Part shown: piece by piece, positions 46,662-57,271 of the stretch
Position numbering within the stretch: the stretch's first letter is position 1
Layout of the letters: each line of letters starts with the position of its first letter
From: Aaosphaeria pasadenensis
Lineage: Eukaryota > Ascomycota > Dothideomycetes > Pleosporales
NCBI GenBank assembly: GCA_022813625.1
Contig: JAKLMB010000027.1
Location: 124,001-188,000 of the forward strand
Length of the DNA stretch: 64,000 nucleotides
Direction of reading: 5' to 3'
Program-made: the position numbers and the translations under genes
Notes under the pieces: model-generated
Databases searched by the model: none
Told to the model about the DNA's origin: nothing
What the model saw: only the letters and a program-made list of their open reading frames with translations

Positions 46662-48245
46662 GGTTTTGAGATTACTTTCGGAAGCTTCGTACAATTGAGT
46701 TAGTATGTCTATCTCGTTCGCATGCTGAACTGAAAGATTCGTGAGTTCATTTTGGTACTGCTGCCGTATGTCATGACAAGATTGATGGGCCTCGCATTCC
46801 TTTGCTAGTGCAGATATTCTTGATGCTAAAGCAGCGATCGGCTTTTCGAAGCCAATTTTGAGTTGTTCTATCTCTAGATCGTGCTCAGCCTTAATTGCTT
46901 GCATTATCTCATCAAGAGTTGTCTTTGATGGGCGGTCAAACTTTTCAAGTGGAGAGTTATCGAATATGCTGTCTCGCTGCTCAGGGATGGCATTCATATC
47001 GGCTGTGCGGGTGATTTGAGGATATTGTGCGTCTCTGGCTTCTAAAAACAGTCTTGCGTCACGAAGACGATGCTCGAACTCCTTGAATTTCTGCATTGCT
47101 CGCATACGCTCCTTGTCGATCGTGGAATGTGCACTTGCTAGCTGCTCCTTAAAGACCACGAGATCATGAGTTAGTTGCTTGATGTTGGCCCTGTCTATCC
47201 GGCGGAGATGCCTCTGTTCTTTGTCAACACATTCGACTCGTAGCTTGTACTCACCAAACTCGTCTTCATGTTTCTGTTTCTGGCACTGCATTTTCTGTTC
47301 CAGCAACGCAATCTTGGCACCATAGTGGTCTTTGGCGAATTTGTCATGGGCTGCGAGTTTTGCATCAAGCTTCTCGATGGTCTTGGAAGCGTTCCCTTCA
47401 AGAATATCATGGGCAGCGTCGGTCTGCACAATCGTGCATTTGAGTGTTGTAACTTCAACTTGGAGATCGGACATCTTCTGTATAAGGTTGGCATCGCCCC
47501 CTTTCTCAAGCCGTGTCGTCTTGAGCTGTTCGCGTAAATCTTGGATCTCGATGTCTCTATCCAGAAGGCTCTCGTCTTGCGCTGCCATCTTCGCGTATAG
47601 TGCCTTGAACTTGGCATCTGACTGCTTAAGTTCAGTGGTCTTCTGAAAGAGTTTACTTTGAAGTTCTTCATGCCGCTCTCTCAGGTCCTCTAAGAATCGA
47701 GAAAGGTCAGAAATGGTGGAATTTAATTCATCGATGACACTTTTGTTCTTAAGATCAGATTCTTCGAGATCAGCAACCAATTCTGCCTGTTGTTGGATCT
47801 CGTTATCTAAAAGAGTAATCCGGCTCATAGCGCCGGTGTGAACTCGACACTGTCTGTCCTTCAGATGTATTCGTTCATTGAGATCGTGAATTTCCTCTTG
47901 GAGATACTTAATGCGTTGTAGTTGCTGTGCATGCTGCTCACAATATGGCATTAACTTCCCTTTGATTTCTTGCAACTGCTTGCCACGCTCCTCGAGGTGT
48001 CGCGTGGTAGTTTCTAATTGCAGTCTCAAGGCGTTGATCAACGATTCATTGATTTCGGCTTGCAACGCAACGTCTTCAAGTCCCGGGCTGCGACTACTAC
48101 TTTTACTGTTGACCGTAGACGTTTTCGGGGACAAAGATTTAATGTACCAATAGGTAAAAAAATTCTTTTTAGAGGTCTTTGGCAAATTTTGAGCTGGCTG
48201 CGACGACGACCCGGGGGTCTTCCGAGATGTAGAAAGTGACGGCAT
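46644..48245 (-). CDS. Long coiled-coil protein of unknown function
   Basis: An intronless frame of 533 residues from the ATG at 48245. After about 60 Ser/Lys-rich residues nearly the whole protein is heptad-rich coiled coil (Leu, Glu, Gln and Lys dominate). There is no motor, kinase or membrane motif, and one proline-containing break near residue 420. Such proteins act as scaffolds or tethers at the septum, spindle pole or Golgi; no assignment is possible here. The reading frame ends soon after an A5 run, but a second frame continues in coiled-coil style to 46481 (separate entry), so the annotated stop may be wrong. Confidence 0.8.
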   Translation of the reverse strand: MPSLSTSRKTPGSSSQPAQNLPKTSKKNFFTYWYIKSLSPKTSTVNSKSSSRSPGLEDVALQAEINESLINALRLQLETTTRHLEERGKQLQEIKGKLMPYCEQHAQQLQRIKYLQEEIHDLNERIHLKDRQCRVHTGAMSRITLLDNEIQQQAELVADLEESDLKNKSVIDELNSTISDLSRFLEDLRERHEELQSKLFQKTTELKQSDAKFKALYAKMAAQDESLLDRDIEIQDLREQLKTTRLEKGGDANLIQKMSDLQVEVTTLKCTIVQTDAAHDILEGNASKTIEKLDAKLAAHDKFAKDHYGAKIALLEQKMQCQKQKHEDEFGEYKLRVECVDKEQRHLRRIDRANIKQLTHDLVVFKEQLASAHSTIDKERMRAMQKFKEFEHRLRDARLFLEARDAQYPQITRTADMNAIPEQRDSIFDNSPLEKFDRPSKTTLDEIMQAIKAEHDLEIEQLKIGFEKPIAALASRISALAKECEAHQSCHDIRQQYQNELTNLSVQHANEIDILTQLYEASESNLKTKKVRV

Positions 48246-49671
48246 ACTGTAGGTAGTGGACTGATGACTTTAGTCTTTACAAATGGGAGAGACTCTACGG
48301 CTGTGCATGCTTAGAGCAAATGTGAAAGGAAGAAAGGGGGTATTTAGTACGACATTACATGAAATGGTCAAAAGACTTGTACAATCTCCGAGGGATGCAC
48401 AATGAGTGGAAAAGAAACAATGTTAATTTGAGCTGGGGGTGTCATGCTCCAAATTCGTGTCACTTGACAAGATAAAGATTGATCTTCTTAGTGCATGGAG
48501 TCACTAAATCGCATATAACAGGTAGGAACCTCCTTAAGTCGTGCAACTCAAAGGTCTTATCATGGGGACGAAGAGTCGGACCACGTACGCTTTTCTCGAT
48601 CTGAATTTCTATGCAGTTCTGGTGCATTGTTCAGCCAGAAGTTTCCGGGTGCACAACGTTGGTGCAGCCATTAATTACAGAAGTCGATATTATCGGTGAC
48701 AGCATTGTGTTCAGTATTTGCCATAACTCCATCTACTGCAATGAATGGCGTGCAAATTGAACGCGCTGAAAGGAACGAATATTGGCGTCCCAGGCACTCG
48801 ATGATCGATTCGTACCGTTATGACGAGCAACCCCAACAAGCTTGTAAGTACACTGTACACGAGGGAAATCGTGCAATACGGCCGGATTAATTATGAGTAT
48901 AAGTACGAGTGCTAGCGATGGCAGTTGAGTCAGGTCTTGTGGAGACAACTAGGGAGATGGAAGATGTCCGTGATTCCAGGCTGGTTCCATGATTCCATGA
49001 TTCTAGAGGCTTGGCGAGGGCATTGTTGTTCAATCCACCCTGAATCCTGACATCAGTCGTCATCTCGTTTAAAGCTATTCCCACCATATCATTATTACAG
49101 CGGTACTACTGCTAGGTTGTCCCATTGCTTTGTCTCCTTGTTGTCCCGTTCGTCCCCTGTGTCTCCTTCTTTCCTTACCTCCCTATTCTCGAAGCGTTTG
49201 TTGAGAGGAGAGGCCTACACAGTAGAGACAAGTCGTCCAGTTGCTGGCGTGTCCCCGTCCTCGTGCATGGCTAGGCTGTCAACAGGCTAACATGTGTTTG
49301 TACTGTGTGGCGTCATTCCCCCGGCTTTGTCTGCGGTTGATCGTCTTGATAGGCGGCTGATAGGCGGTGGGCAGACAGCTGAACAATAGGCGAGATGCAA
49401 GATGCGCGATGCGTGACAGGGAACAGGTGCCTCCTACCAACCTGTGGGAGCGACTGGGATCTCTGCCCTGTTCTGCCCTGTTTGAACCTGCCAGATGAAA
49501 CATAGCGAGATTGTCTACACTGCCCAGAGGCGACCCAGGCGACCCAGGCCGACCACAGGCTATCTACCCAGGTAGCCAGCCCTTTCTCCATGAGAGTCTG
49601 TCGTATAACTCCCTTCATGTCGCCAGCATGCACTGGTGTGCCTCCCTAAGCTGCAACAACCCGTTGAAGCC
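48246..49671. other. Divergent intergenic region
   Basis: 1.4 kb between the coiled-coil gene (minus) and the large plus-strand gene. It has short tandem words such as gcgacccag near 49528-49550 but no gene. Confidence 0.5.
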
Positions 49672-52600
49672 ATGCCATTAAGGAAGCGCCTCAACCCTCG
49701 CACGGAGGAAGAGGAGGCGTCCGCAGATAAGCCAACCATGAGAAGGAGCGGGTCGAGGCGCCAGCGGATTCTGGATTTCTTCAGGTCTAGGATGCACAAG
49801 AAGTCGGAGGAAGGAGCTGTCGTGGTATGTAATCCTTTCGGCTCTCAGTGCCCATATTCTCTTCTCCCTTCTCCTGTTATTCTTCTTCTCACCTTTCCTC
49901 ACAATACATGTGCTAATGGCCGCTTTCCGCTCAAAGATACCCGTGTCTACGAACAAGAGTAAACCTACCGACCCAGAAGTCCCGCGAGACTCTATAATCG
50001 CCGAATCCACCCAGCCGGCCAAGTCAACCAGCTCCGTCGAGGTGGCAAAGGCGGGGTCGGTTGATAAACCCCAGCACGAGCAAATCTCAAGTGTAACCAC
50101 CCAGTCGGAGCAACACGAGGAAGAAGAGCTACAGGATAAACAAGAGACGAAGGGCGAGTTATTGACCGAGGACCATATCCATTCCCTTTTCTCAGGTGCA
50201 CCGCATTTTGCTATATACAACGCGGATTCGGGCCCTATACCCGCAGCCTCATTCCCTTGGGACTTTGAACTCACCACTCGAGATGTGTCTGACTGCTTTC
50301 AATTCGCACAACCTGCCTACTCTGCATGCACGCTGCGTAAGCATCTGCCATATTTACTGCAGTCACAGGATCGCGAAAACAGATATGACGGCTACGATGT
50401 TGGCGTTGCTGAGATTCCGAGTATGCCCAGTGCTCAAGGACTCGAACCTGGCAGCATTGGATTCGTCCATTTTATGGAATTGCCAACCTCGGACAATCTC
50501 GTTACAGACCTGCAACAATCCCAATCAAGCAATGGTTTCCTAGAATCGATTAGGAACAAAGAGCAGATGCAGACTACCCCGGAGAAATTGGGTATACGCA
50601 AGGTCGACATGGGCCATGTCTATGACCGACTGGCAGAGTTTGGTGATCTTGTTGAGGCATTCCAGGACAGCCCGGAGCGTATCACAATTTTGAACAACCA
50701 GTCTTCCGGCGATTTATATGCGAATCTTTTCGGAAAGTTTCTAATGCCGCCTTCCTATGATTCCTCGGCCGATGACCCGACGGGTATGAAGGTTCAAATC
50801 AATACCCTGCTCAAAGTATTACGCCAGAATGGAGCCTGGTATGACTTTAGCCTGGTGGAATGGCGGATCAGACTCGGCCAGATCTTGTGGAGTGATGACG
50901 AAGCAATCGAAGAGATGCACCCAGAGACACTATGGACTGAACGTGAGATCTTGCTTCTTCAGCTTACTTTGGCCTGCGAGCTGCTTCTGCGCCTTGATGC
51001 AATCACTAGCATGGAGGCCGAGGAGGTTATTGCAAAAATGCACGTCCACAAAGAGGATTATGAAGGCTTCTTGGAACTGAAGACACGGAAAACCGACTGG
51101 GATCTTGTGCTAGCTCGACGCTTTCTGGACAATATAACAGTCATGAGGGACGTGGATGTGAAGATACCAAAGGCAAGGACTTTACTATCAATGCTCAGCA
51201 AAGATGGGCCTCAGGACGCCCCAAAAGCAGATATCGTCTTCCTGCCACGACACCAAGAACGCCAACTGTCCGGATTGATCCATTTTGCGGAGACCGTCCA
51301 ATGGCCCGGGGTCGACTTGATCGTGAAAGAATTGAGCGATAAACTAGGTATTCATAACGATACAGAAACTGAGCAACCCCAGGCTTCAACACAAGGGAAG
51401 GTTTTTGAGCCAACCACTCCATCTTCAATAAGTATTTACGGTACACCACTCGCCACACCAAGATCTGGACATGGCATGCAAGATAGTTATTTTGGTCATT
51501 TGACTAGGCCTCAATTGGATCGTAACATCACTGCCCGCTCCTTGACGGTACCTTTGTCGAGTAACTTACTCGCTCATTCCACGACCAGCGCTGTAAATAC
51601 TACAAATGTTGGTGGTTGGTTGAGTCGGTCCTTTCTTACAGGATTGGTACTTCCAGGTGAACCCATCGCCCACTTTCTCATGTCTACGCTCCTAGAGAAT
51701 GACAAGCTTGCGATAGCTGCACTTGGAGACAGTGCCAATCTGTACGGGGGTTTTGTGTATGCAGACAAGAGCTGGTGGAGCAAGAGCAGCGTTGTTGCAC
51801 GTGTTCTCGGAAGCTTAGAGAATGCTAAAGATTGCATGGGATGGATCTTTGTTCCAGTACTGCCGGTCGATCTCGCCGATGGCTGGTATGCTGTCACTAG
51901 TGACCAAGTTCACTTGGAACAACCGCCTCGAATTCGAGCTGAAGGGGACATGTTAGCTGAAGAGTCGGCGCTGATACCTGCCCATGTGGAAGGCAAGGTC
52001 AAACCTGGCGATCTCGCACTGCCGCAAGACTCTAGCGTCCCTCCTGTTCCCTCCGTACAATTCGTCAAGTGGATGTTGACATCGATTGCGACCGAACCCC
52101 TGGATAACGACACAGCGTCCGCACCTCCTCCGGAAAGTGATACGAACATTGCTTCTCTCGAATTTGCAAGCCCAGCAAGAAAGTCGACATACACTCTTAC
52201 TTTAACTCACGATGTCCAATTTGTCACTTCCTTCCCTTGTACTTCGCCATCCATGTCGACTTTACCCAGTATGCCGCAGATTCTGAAGCGCTCACTAACG
52301 CTTTCTCGATCCTCTTCTAAGCGTAGTATACACAATACGTCTGGCAGTAGTAACCGCCTCCCCAGGGTTCCTGCTAGCCGTCGCAATAGCCATGGATTTG
52401 AGCCACTGCTATCTCACCCTCCAGATTCTCCGAGTCTCGCGCCAACTCGGGCTTACTCTCCCATCCCCGATGACCAAGAACCACAACAGGGCACGCCAGC
52501 ACCCCCTCGTACTACACCCATGTCAGCCCACCCACTGCATATTTCATACGCCTACCAGTTTGTCCCAGTTGCTGATGTTATTGAGCCGGCATTTACGTTA

Positions 52601-52867
52601 CCTTTCAAGATCAACAAGTACACTTCTCCTTTTCCATCAAACCTCAATACCCCAAGTAGCGAAAACCATGTGGATGTTAAGGATGATGACGGAAACATCA
52701 TCCTTGTGCTCGATGCTCGCTCATCGAAAGACCTTGAACTTTTGGCACGAGCATGGTGTGCCCAACAAGGACTGCATGCCATAATTGGTCGTACCGAAAG
52801 AACATGTCTTGCATGCTGCATCCGTGAGGCTAGAGGTTTGGGAATTCGGATAGTTATCAGAGTCTAA
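49672..52867 (+). CDS. Large conserved-looking protein of unknown function (1027 residues)
   Basis: Exon 1 is 49672-49824 (51 codons, starting MPLRKRLNPRTEEEEASADK). Exon 2 is 49937-52867 after a 112 bp phase-0 intron with donor GTATGT, a GCTAATG branch point and acceptor AAAG. The basic N-terminus RRSGSRRQRILDFFRSRMHK may be a nuclear or membrane-binding helix. A long acidic linker follows, then an ordered region from about residue 140 containing LFSGAPHFAIYNADSG and FPWDFELTTRDVSD, which I recall from uncharacterised Pezizomycotina proteins. After about 600 there are folded segments (LPGEPIAHFLMSTLLENDKL), Ser-rich repeats and a C-terminal domain. No enzyme motif is visible. Confidence 0.8.
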
Positions 52868-53309
52868 TTTCTTTTGTTTGCGCGATTTCGATGAAGAAGC
52901 GTACATATACCCCTAAGATTGTAACGGTTTACTTAACGAGGCGGCGTTAATGATCTTAATAGCAGATACCCGCCTATTAAAGGCTGATGAAATTAATGAT
53001 AGATCTTTTGATCATAAATAAGCCTTCTGATCTGCATCAGTATGAATCGTGCACATGTTCACCCGTTCGATAGGCATTAAGGCTTGCAACAGCCTTTGGA
53101 AAGGAATGAAGGAGGCATCGCGTCATGGAAAACGGTCTGAATTGTACAAATATATCCGCAATCAAACCCAAATGACTACCCTAACGCAGCCAGTGAACAG
53201 CGACGCCAACTTCTGTCATGATTGATGCATGTAGCTCAATGAATATGTGTTTTTCCCTGACCCACTATCTTCAACACATGTAACCTTTACACCCAAGTGC
53301 GGCCAGCTT
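52868..53309. other. Convergent 3' flanks
   Basis: Spacer between the large plus-strand gene and the pyruvate carrier gene (minus). A direct/inverted AT-rich stretch with tgatc words lies at 52950-53035; there is no gene. Confidence 0.5.
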
Positions 53310-53966
53310 CTACGACTTGACAACCTGCTCTGCCTTCTTCTCCGCCGCCTTAAGATCACCCTCAAGCTCCTTTCCCTCAGCCTTGATCTCCTCGCCAGCA
53401 TTCTTCAAGCTCTGCTGGTACGTGAGGATACGCGCAACCTGGGTGGAACCGACGATGAAGAGGAAGAAGTTGACAGCGGCAAGGAACATGTTCTTGGGCC
53501 TGATGATGAAGCACCATCGGGTCCAAATAGCGCCGGTGGAGGTGAGGGCCAAGTTCTGTGTGAGGGAGAGCTGGTCGGCGGGGCGCGTGAAGTCGGAGAC
53601 ACCGGTGAGGACGAGTCCCCATTTCATGATCGGAGCCCTGTGAAATCAAACAAGCGTCAGTATTTTGTTTCCTTTTCTCGATAACATCAATTGATTGCAG
53701 GGGTTCATTTATTTCCCATTCAACCTTGCGCGCTGCATGCTCGCGTGTGACTACTCTTCTGCGATATCGGATTGATGCATTATGACGAGGGAATTCCAAA
53801 CATACCAGAAGTGGACGGTCTTGGGACCGACAGGGCTGTTCCAGAACTTTGCGAAGCCTGATGCCTCCTCGGGGGCGGCGGCCGTTTGCACTCGTCGCCG
53901 GAGGAGCGGCTGGCGGAACATTGGCTTGAAGGCATTGAAGAGGCGGGATGCGGGTCGATGCGACAT
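53310..53966 (-). CDS. MPC2: Mitochondrial pyruvate carrier subunit 2
   Basis: Exons 53966-53806 and 53637-53310, with a phase-2 junction across a 168 bp intron, give 162 residues. A basic mitochondrial N-terminus precedes FAKFWNSPVGPKTVHFW. After splicing APIMKWGLVLTGVSDF, TQNLALTSTGAIWTRWCFII and PKNMFLAAVNFFLFIVG form the three-helix MPC fold. The carrier imports pyruvate through the inner membrane as a heterodimer with Mpc1. A Lys/Glu-rich C-terminal extension of about 30 residues goes beyond the minimal family length. The gene is divergent from NDUFA2 across 429 bp. Confidence 0.95.
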
Positions 53967-54395
53967 GTTTGCGGTAATCCTTGGTTTTTTTTGTTTAATG
54001 CGAATCTGCACGACCCTGGAGAGGGAGGAGGAGGATCGAGAGGGTGAGTGGAGCGTGGTGGGAAGGTTGGGGTCGCGGTGTTGCAGTCAAAAAAGACGCA
54101 AAGGATATAAGAAAACAGTCAATCGACGTTCGTCGTCGTCGGGTCCGAAGATACGAGTAGCTCGCTCACTCTTTCTTGGTGTTCAGGAAAGAATGCCCCG
54201 GGCTTACGTTGGGGCGTTCTCCGATACGTCCATTCCGCTAGTCGCCATTCCGGTCTAGTGCCGAAATGGGTTGCAACGTGCGGGTACGAAGCTTTGAAGC
54301 TTGAACGAACTTCCAAAAAGACAACGTCACTTCCACGGAACGTAAACGATCGATTGACGGACGCCCGAAGCGCGAGATATACGACGGTTACAAAA
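53967..54395. promoter_or_regulatory. Bidirectional promoter region for MPC2 and NDUFA2
   Basis: The whole spacer between two divergent genes for inner-membrane respiratory proteins. Two gaagctt words lie close together at about 54288-54301. No CCAAT or HAP-like box is obvious to me. Confidence 0.5.
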
Positions 54396-54994
54396 ATGGC
54401 AACGAAATACGCTTTCTCCCAGGGTTTGAAGGAGTTGAGGTTCCTGTTCTGCCAGACCAGCGAGCAGAGCGCTGCGACCAGGTACGCCCATTACGATACG
54501 CACAACCTAGGAGATGGACATCAAGGGACTTAAGGGCTTGTCGCTCTCACTGGATCATGTGGACATAAATATGAATATAGATACGGAGTCGAATGGCAAG
54601 CGGTACTAACGTAGCACCTCAGGAACTTCCTTACCAAGAGTTATCCGACGATGAAGAAGCACAACCCGCACACCCCAATTCTCATCCGAGAGGCAAGCGG
54701 CATTGAACCCAAGGTTTATGCGAGATTTGGTAAGTTTTGGATGATCTGTGAGGCATATATAGCGGATTGGGTGTTGCATGCGACGGTTGCTGGAGAAACC
54801 GCGATTGAGGTACAATTGGCTAACGTCTGATGCTGTAGATTTCGGCAAGGAGAAGTCGGTCCCATTGAAAGGTAAAGAGATACTGTTTCCCAACGTTTGA
54901 GTCACTCGGATTCAGAAGGCTAATCCGTACATCAGGATTGGATGACAAGGCAATCGAACAATCGGTCTCAGATCTAGTCAAGTCGACGATATAA
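54396..54994 (+). CDS. NDUFA2: NADH:ubiquinone oxidoreductase subunit NDUFA2 (B8/NI8M)
   Basis: Four exons, 54396-54481, 54623-54729, 54839-54871 and 54936-54994, give 94 residues, normal for this thioredoxin-fold accessory subunit of complex I. Visible motifs: MATKYAFSQGLKELRFLFCQ, TSEQSAATR, YPTMKKHNPHTPILIREASG, KVYARFDFGKEK, and the end GLDDKAIEQSVSDLVKS. The acceptor CTCAG at 54622 (branch TACTAAC) was chosen because it restores ATRNFLTKSYPTMKK; later AGs break the family match. It sits on the matrix arm of complex I. The third exon is only 33 bases. It is divergent from MPC2. Confidence 0.95.
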
Positions 54995-55390
54995 CAAATA
55001 CAACCGAATCGATAAGCGGAGTCGCGGAGCAATTGAGAAGCGTAGTTAAGTGCGCCGTCGTAAAAGGAAGGCTGTCAGCGGCAATTAGTCTGCACAGTAT
55101 TCTGTGTAAATGTATATCATGAAGAATATCCCAATCTAAAGTTCTCCACTAGCTCGCATCTTTTCGCCTGCAAGACTGACCCGCTAAATCTAAATGTCGT
55201 TTGCTTGGACTGTCGGTGCCTTGTGCTGTACATCTGCATAAACAAACGCTTGGCGGTGTAACCCACCATCACGCTCGACAGCCCCGCCATCTCTCTGACG
55301 TATGGTATCAGTAAAACCTCCGGGAAATTTACATTCTACATTGATATCGCTATTGACAATTCAGAGAGGAATAGCAACCGAATCGGCGGC
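54995..55390. other. Spacer upstream of the second ISG12-like gene
   Basis: About 400 bp. It holds the NDUFA2 3' end and the promoter of the next plus-strand gene; no recognisable element is seen. Confidence 0.5.
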
Positions 55391-55907
55391 ATGTTCGGAA
55401 AGCCCCCTATGCCTGCGGTGCTCAGCATCGTTCAAGATGCTCATCAATCCATTCTCATGAAGATTACACCGAGCACTCACCCAACTGTAGCCATCAAGGA
55501 AGGCATCCATTGGCAAGCACTCCCGGAGGATGTTCTACAGTGGGTGAAAGAGAATCCCGGTTTAGCCACTGGAATTGCCAGCTGCGTTGTCGTTCCAGCT
55601 GCTGCCGTGGCTGCAACACCCTTGGCCTTGAGCGTCGCAGGATTTGGCCTCGGAGGCATTGGTACAGGTAAGTGATTCTGAAGGAAAAGCCTCTTGAGTC
55701 CCCTCCACTGACCGAGATATAGCTTCGATCGCCGCCGGTGTACAATCAGGCATTGGGAACGTCGCCGCGGGTAGCATATTTGCAACTCTTCAAAGTGCTG
55801 GCGCTGGCGGTGCGGGTGCTGCTACAGTCAATCTATTCGTCGGGGGATCGACTGCAGCCGCTACAGGTACTGCCACTGTCTATAATTATTTGAAAGCCAA
55901 ATGGTGA
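55391..55907 (+). CDS. ISG12/IFI6-16 family small membrane protein (paralogue 2)
   Basis: Exons 55391-55667 and 55723-55907 with a 55 bp phase-1 intron give 153 residues. After an amphipathic N-terminal half (HWQALPEDVLQWVKENPG), two hydrophobic helices follow: GIASCVVVPAAAVAATPLAL and AGFGLGGIGTA, then SIAAGVQSGIGNVAAGSIFA and TLQSAGAGG, the core signature of the Ifi-6-16/ISG12 domain. The C-terminus ends VYNYLKAKW. The intron is placed after a Gly-rich segment, as in the gene at 45755. Fungal members are not characterised, to my knowledge. Animal relatives act at mitochondria or the nuclear envelope in cell-death or antiviral settings. Confidence 0.85.
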
Positions 55908-56582
55908 ATGTGATCATCTAGTGTATTGGGCGATGGTCATTATGGCATTGGTCGTGTCCGCCCGGGAAAGGCATACTGAAGTGAAAGGTGGGCGAGGATA
56001 TATCGTTACTTTACCTCGACCTAGAGGGGAAATCGACTTTCTTTAGTATTGTTAAAGGGCATACCCAGTATCACCACATCACGGTTATGACATCACGATC
56101 CCGACCTGTGGGCATACGACACCACAATGAAATGAAAAATGTTTTTTCCATGCTGCATAACCGTTCATTTAATTATGTTATGAGAAGACAACCACTATCA
56201 AGATGTATGCTATACCATAAGTCTGAGCTAAAACACCTCTTTTGGTGCAATCACTGCAAAGTAATTTCTTTCACCCTCATTTCGCGCACGGTTGCATTTA
56301 ACATTCACTTTTTGGACTTTGACACAGTGATTCACGTGCAGAGAATTAGCATTAAAGTTCATAACACCATGCATCCCCAGAGCCGCACACTACCCACCAA
56401 CATTACTGGGTCGTTCTTGAATACTCACATGTTTGCAAATCCGGTACATTTTCCCCATCTCTATACATATGGACATCTATCAACCCGAGCGTAGCTGACT
56501 TCTCAACGGAACACTCTCAAAGTTCTCAATACAGTTGAAGACGTTTTGAATACCACCGACACTTTAGCATCCAACATCAACC
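55908..56582. other. Intergenic region
   Basis: AT-rich. A plus-strand frame spanning about 55988-56494 has only a GTG start, no motif and no coding bias, so it is not called as a gene. Confidence 0.5.
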
Positions 56583-57140
56583 ATGGAGTCGCGCATCTCC
56601 GACGTTCTTCCATCCGAGGAGGCAAGTCGGTGCGCCGCATGCGAAGAGCACGAAAGGAAAAACAGTCTCAATCAACGATTGCTTCGCGAGAGGAGCCGAG
56701 AGCTCAACATAGCGAAGGCCAAGATCGAGTTCCTAATTAAACGAGTTTACGAGAGGGAGGATCAGGTGCGGAGTGCATGGGTCATTATAAAGAAAAAGTC
56801 CGCCTACATTGAAGAATTCTTGTCAAGGAGTGACGCGCTGTGTGAGGAGATCAGAGTTGTCTTAGCCAACAAGCTACCGGATTACGTTCCCCCTCCGGAG
56901 CGAAAACTACGGGATTACTCTACGATATTCAGCAATTCGAGTCATGCTTCTCCTCGAAAAGATGAACTCCCGGAACTGATACGACGGGCTGACGCAACGA
57001 TCGCCGAAAATGAACGTCAAATCGGATTATTGCGGGAGGTTGCACAGGCACTCAACTCGATGGCCACAGGCAAGGAGGGTGAGGGAAGTACCGCTGGTCA
57101 AGGAGTACAGTCCCCTGATAATGCGGAGGAGGAGAAGTGA
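56583..57140 (+). CDS. Small coiled-coil protein, 185 residues
   Basis: A single-exon frame from the ATG at 56583. The start includes a CAACEEH cysteine pair. A Glu/Arg/Lys-rich helical stretch covers residues about 20-95 and 130-160, and the tail is acidic and Ser-rich. No family is recognised. Codon use looks coding, but the protein is short and not alignable by eye. It lies convergent with the RING-finger gene, 131 bp away. Confidence 0.6.
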   Translation: MESRISDVLPSEEASRCAACEEHERKNSLNQRLLRERSRELNIAKAKIEFLIKRVYEREDQVRSAWVIIKKKSAYIEEFLSRSDALCEEIRVVLANKLPDYVPPPERKLRDYSTIFSNSSHASPRKDELPELIRRADATIAENERQIGLLREVAQALNSMATGKEGEGSTAGQGVQSPDNAEEEK

Positions 57141-57271
57141 CTGAAAACACTTCATGTCTTGTACTATCAACGGTAGAAACATAGATCATGAACTTATCCC
57201 TAGTATTATACCGTGTAGAGGGTAATATTACATCGACGGAAGACTTGCATGTTGAGCTGTACTTTTTTTAG

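Noticed and set aside
55988..56494. 168-codon plus-strand frame
   Set aside because: Starts only at GTG, has no motif, and composition matches the AT-rich surroundings; no coding codon bias.
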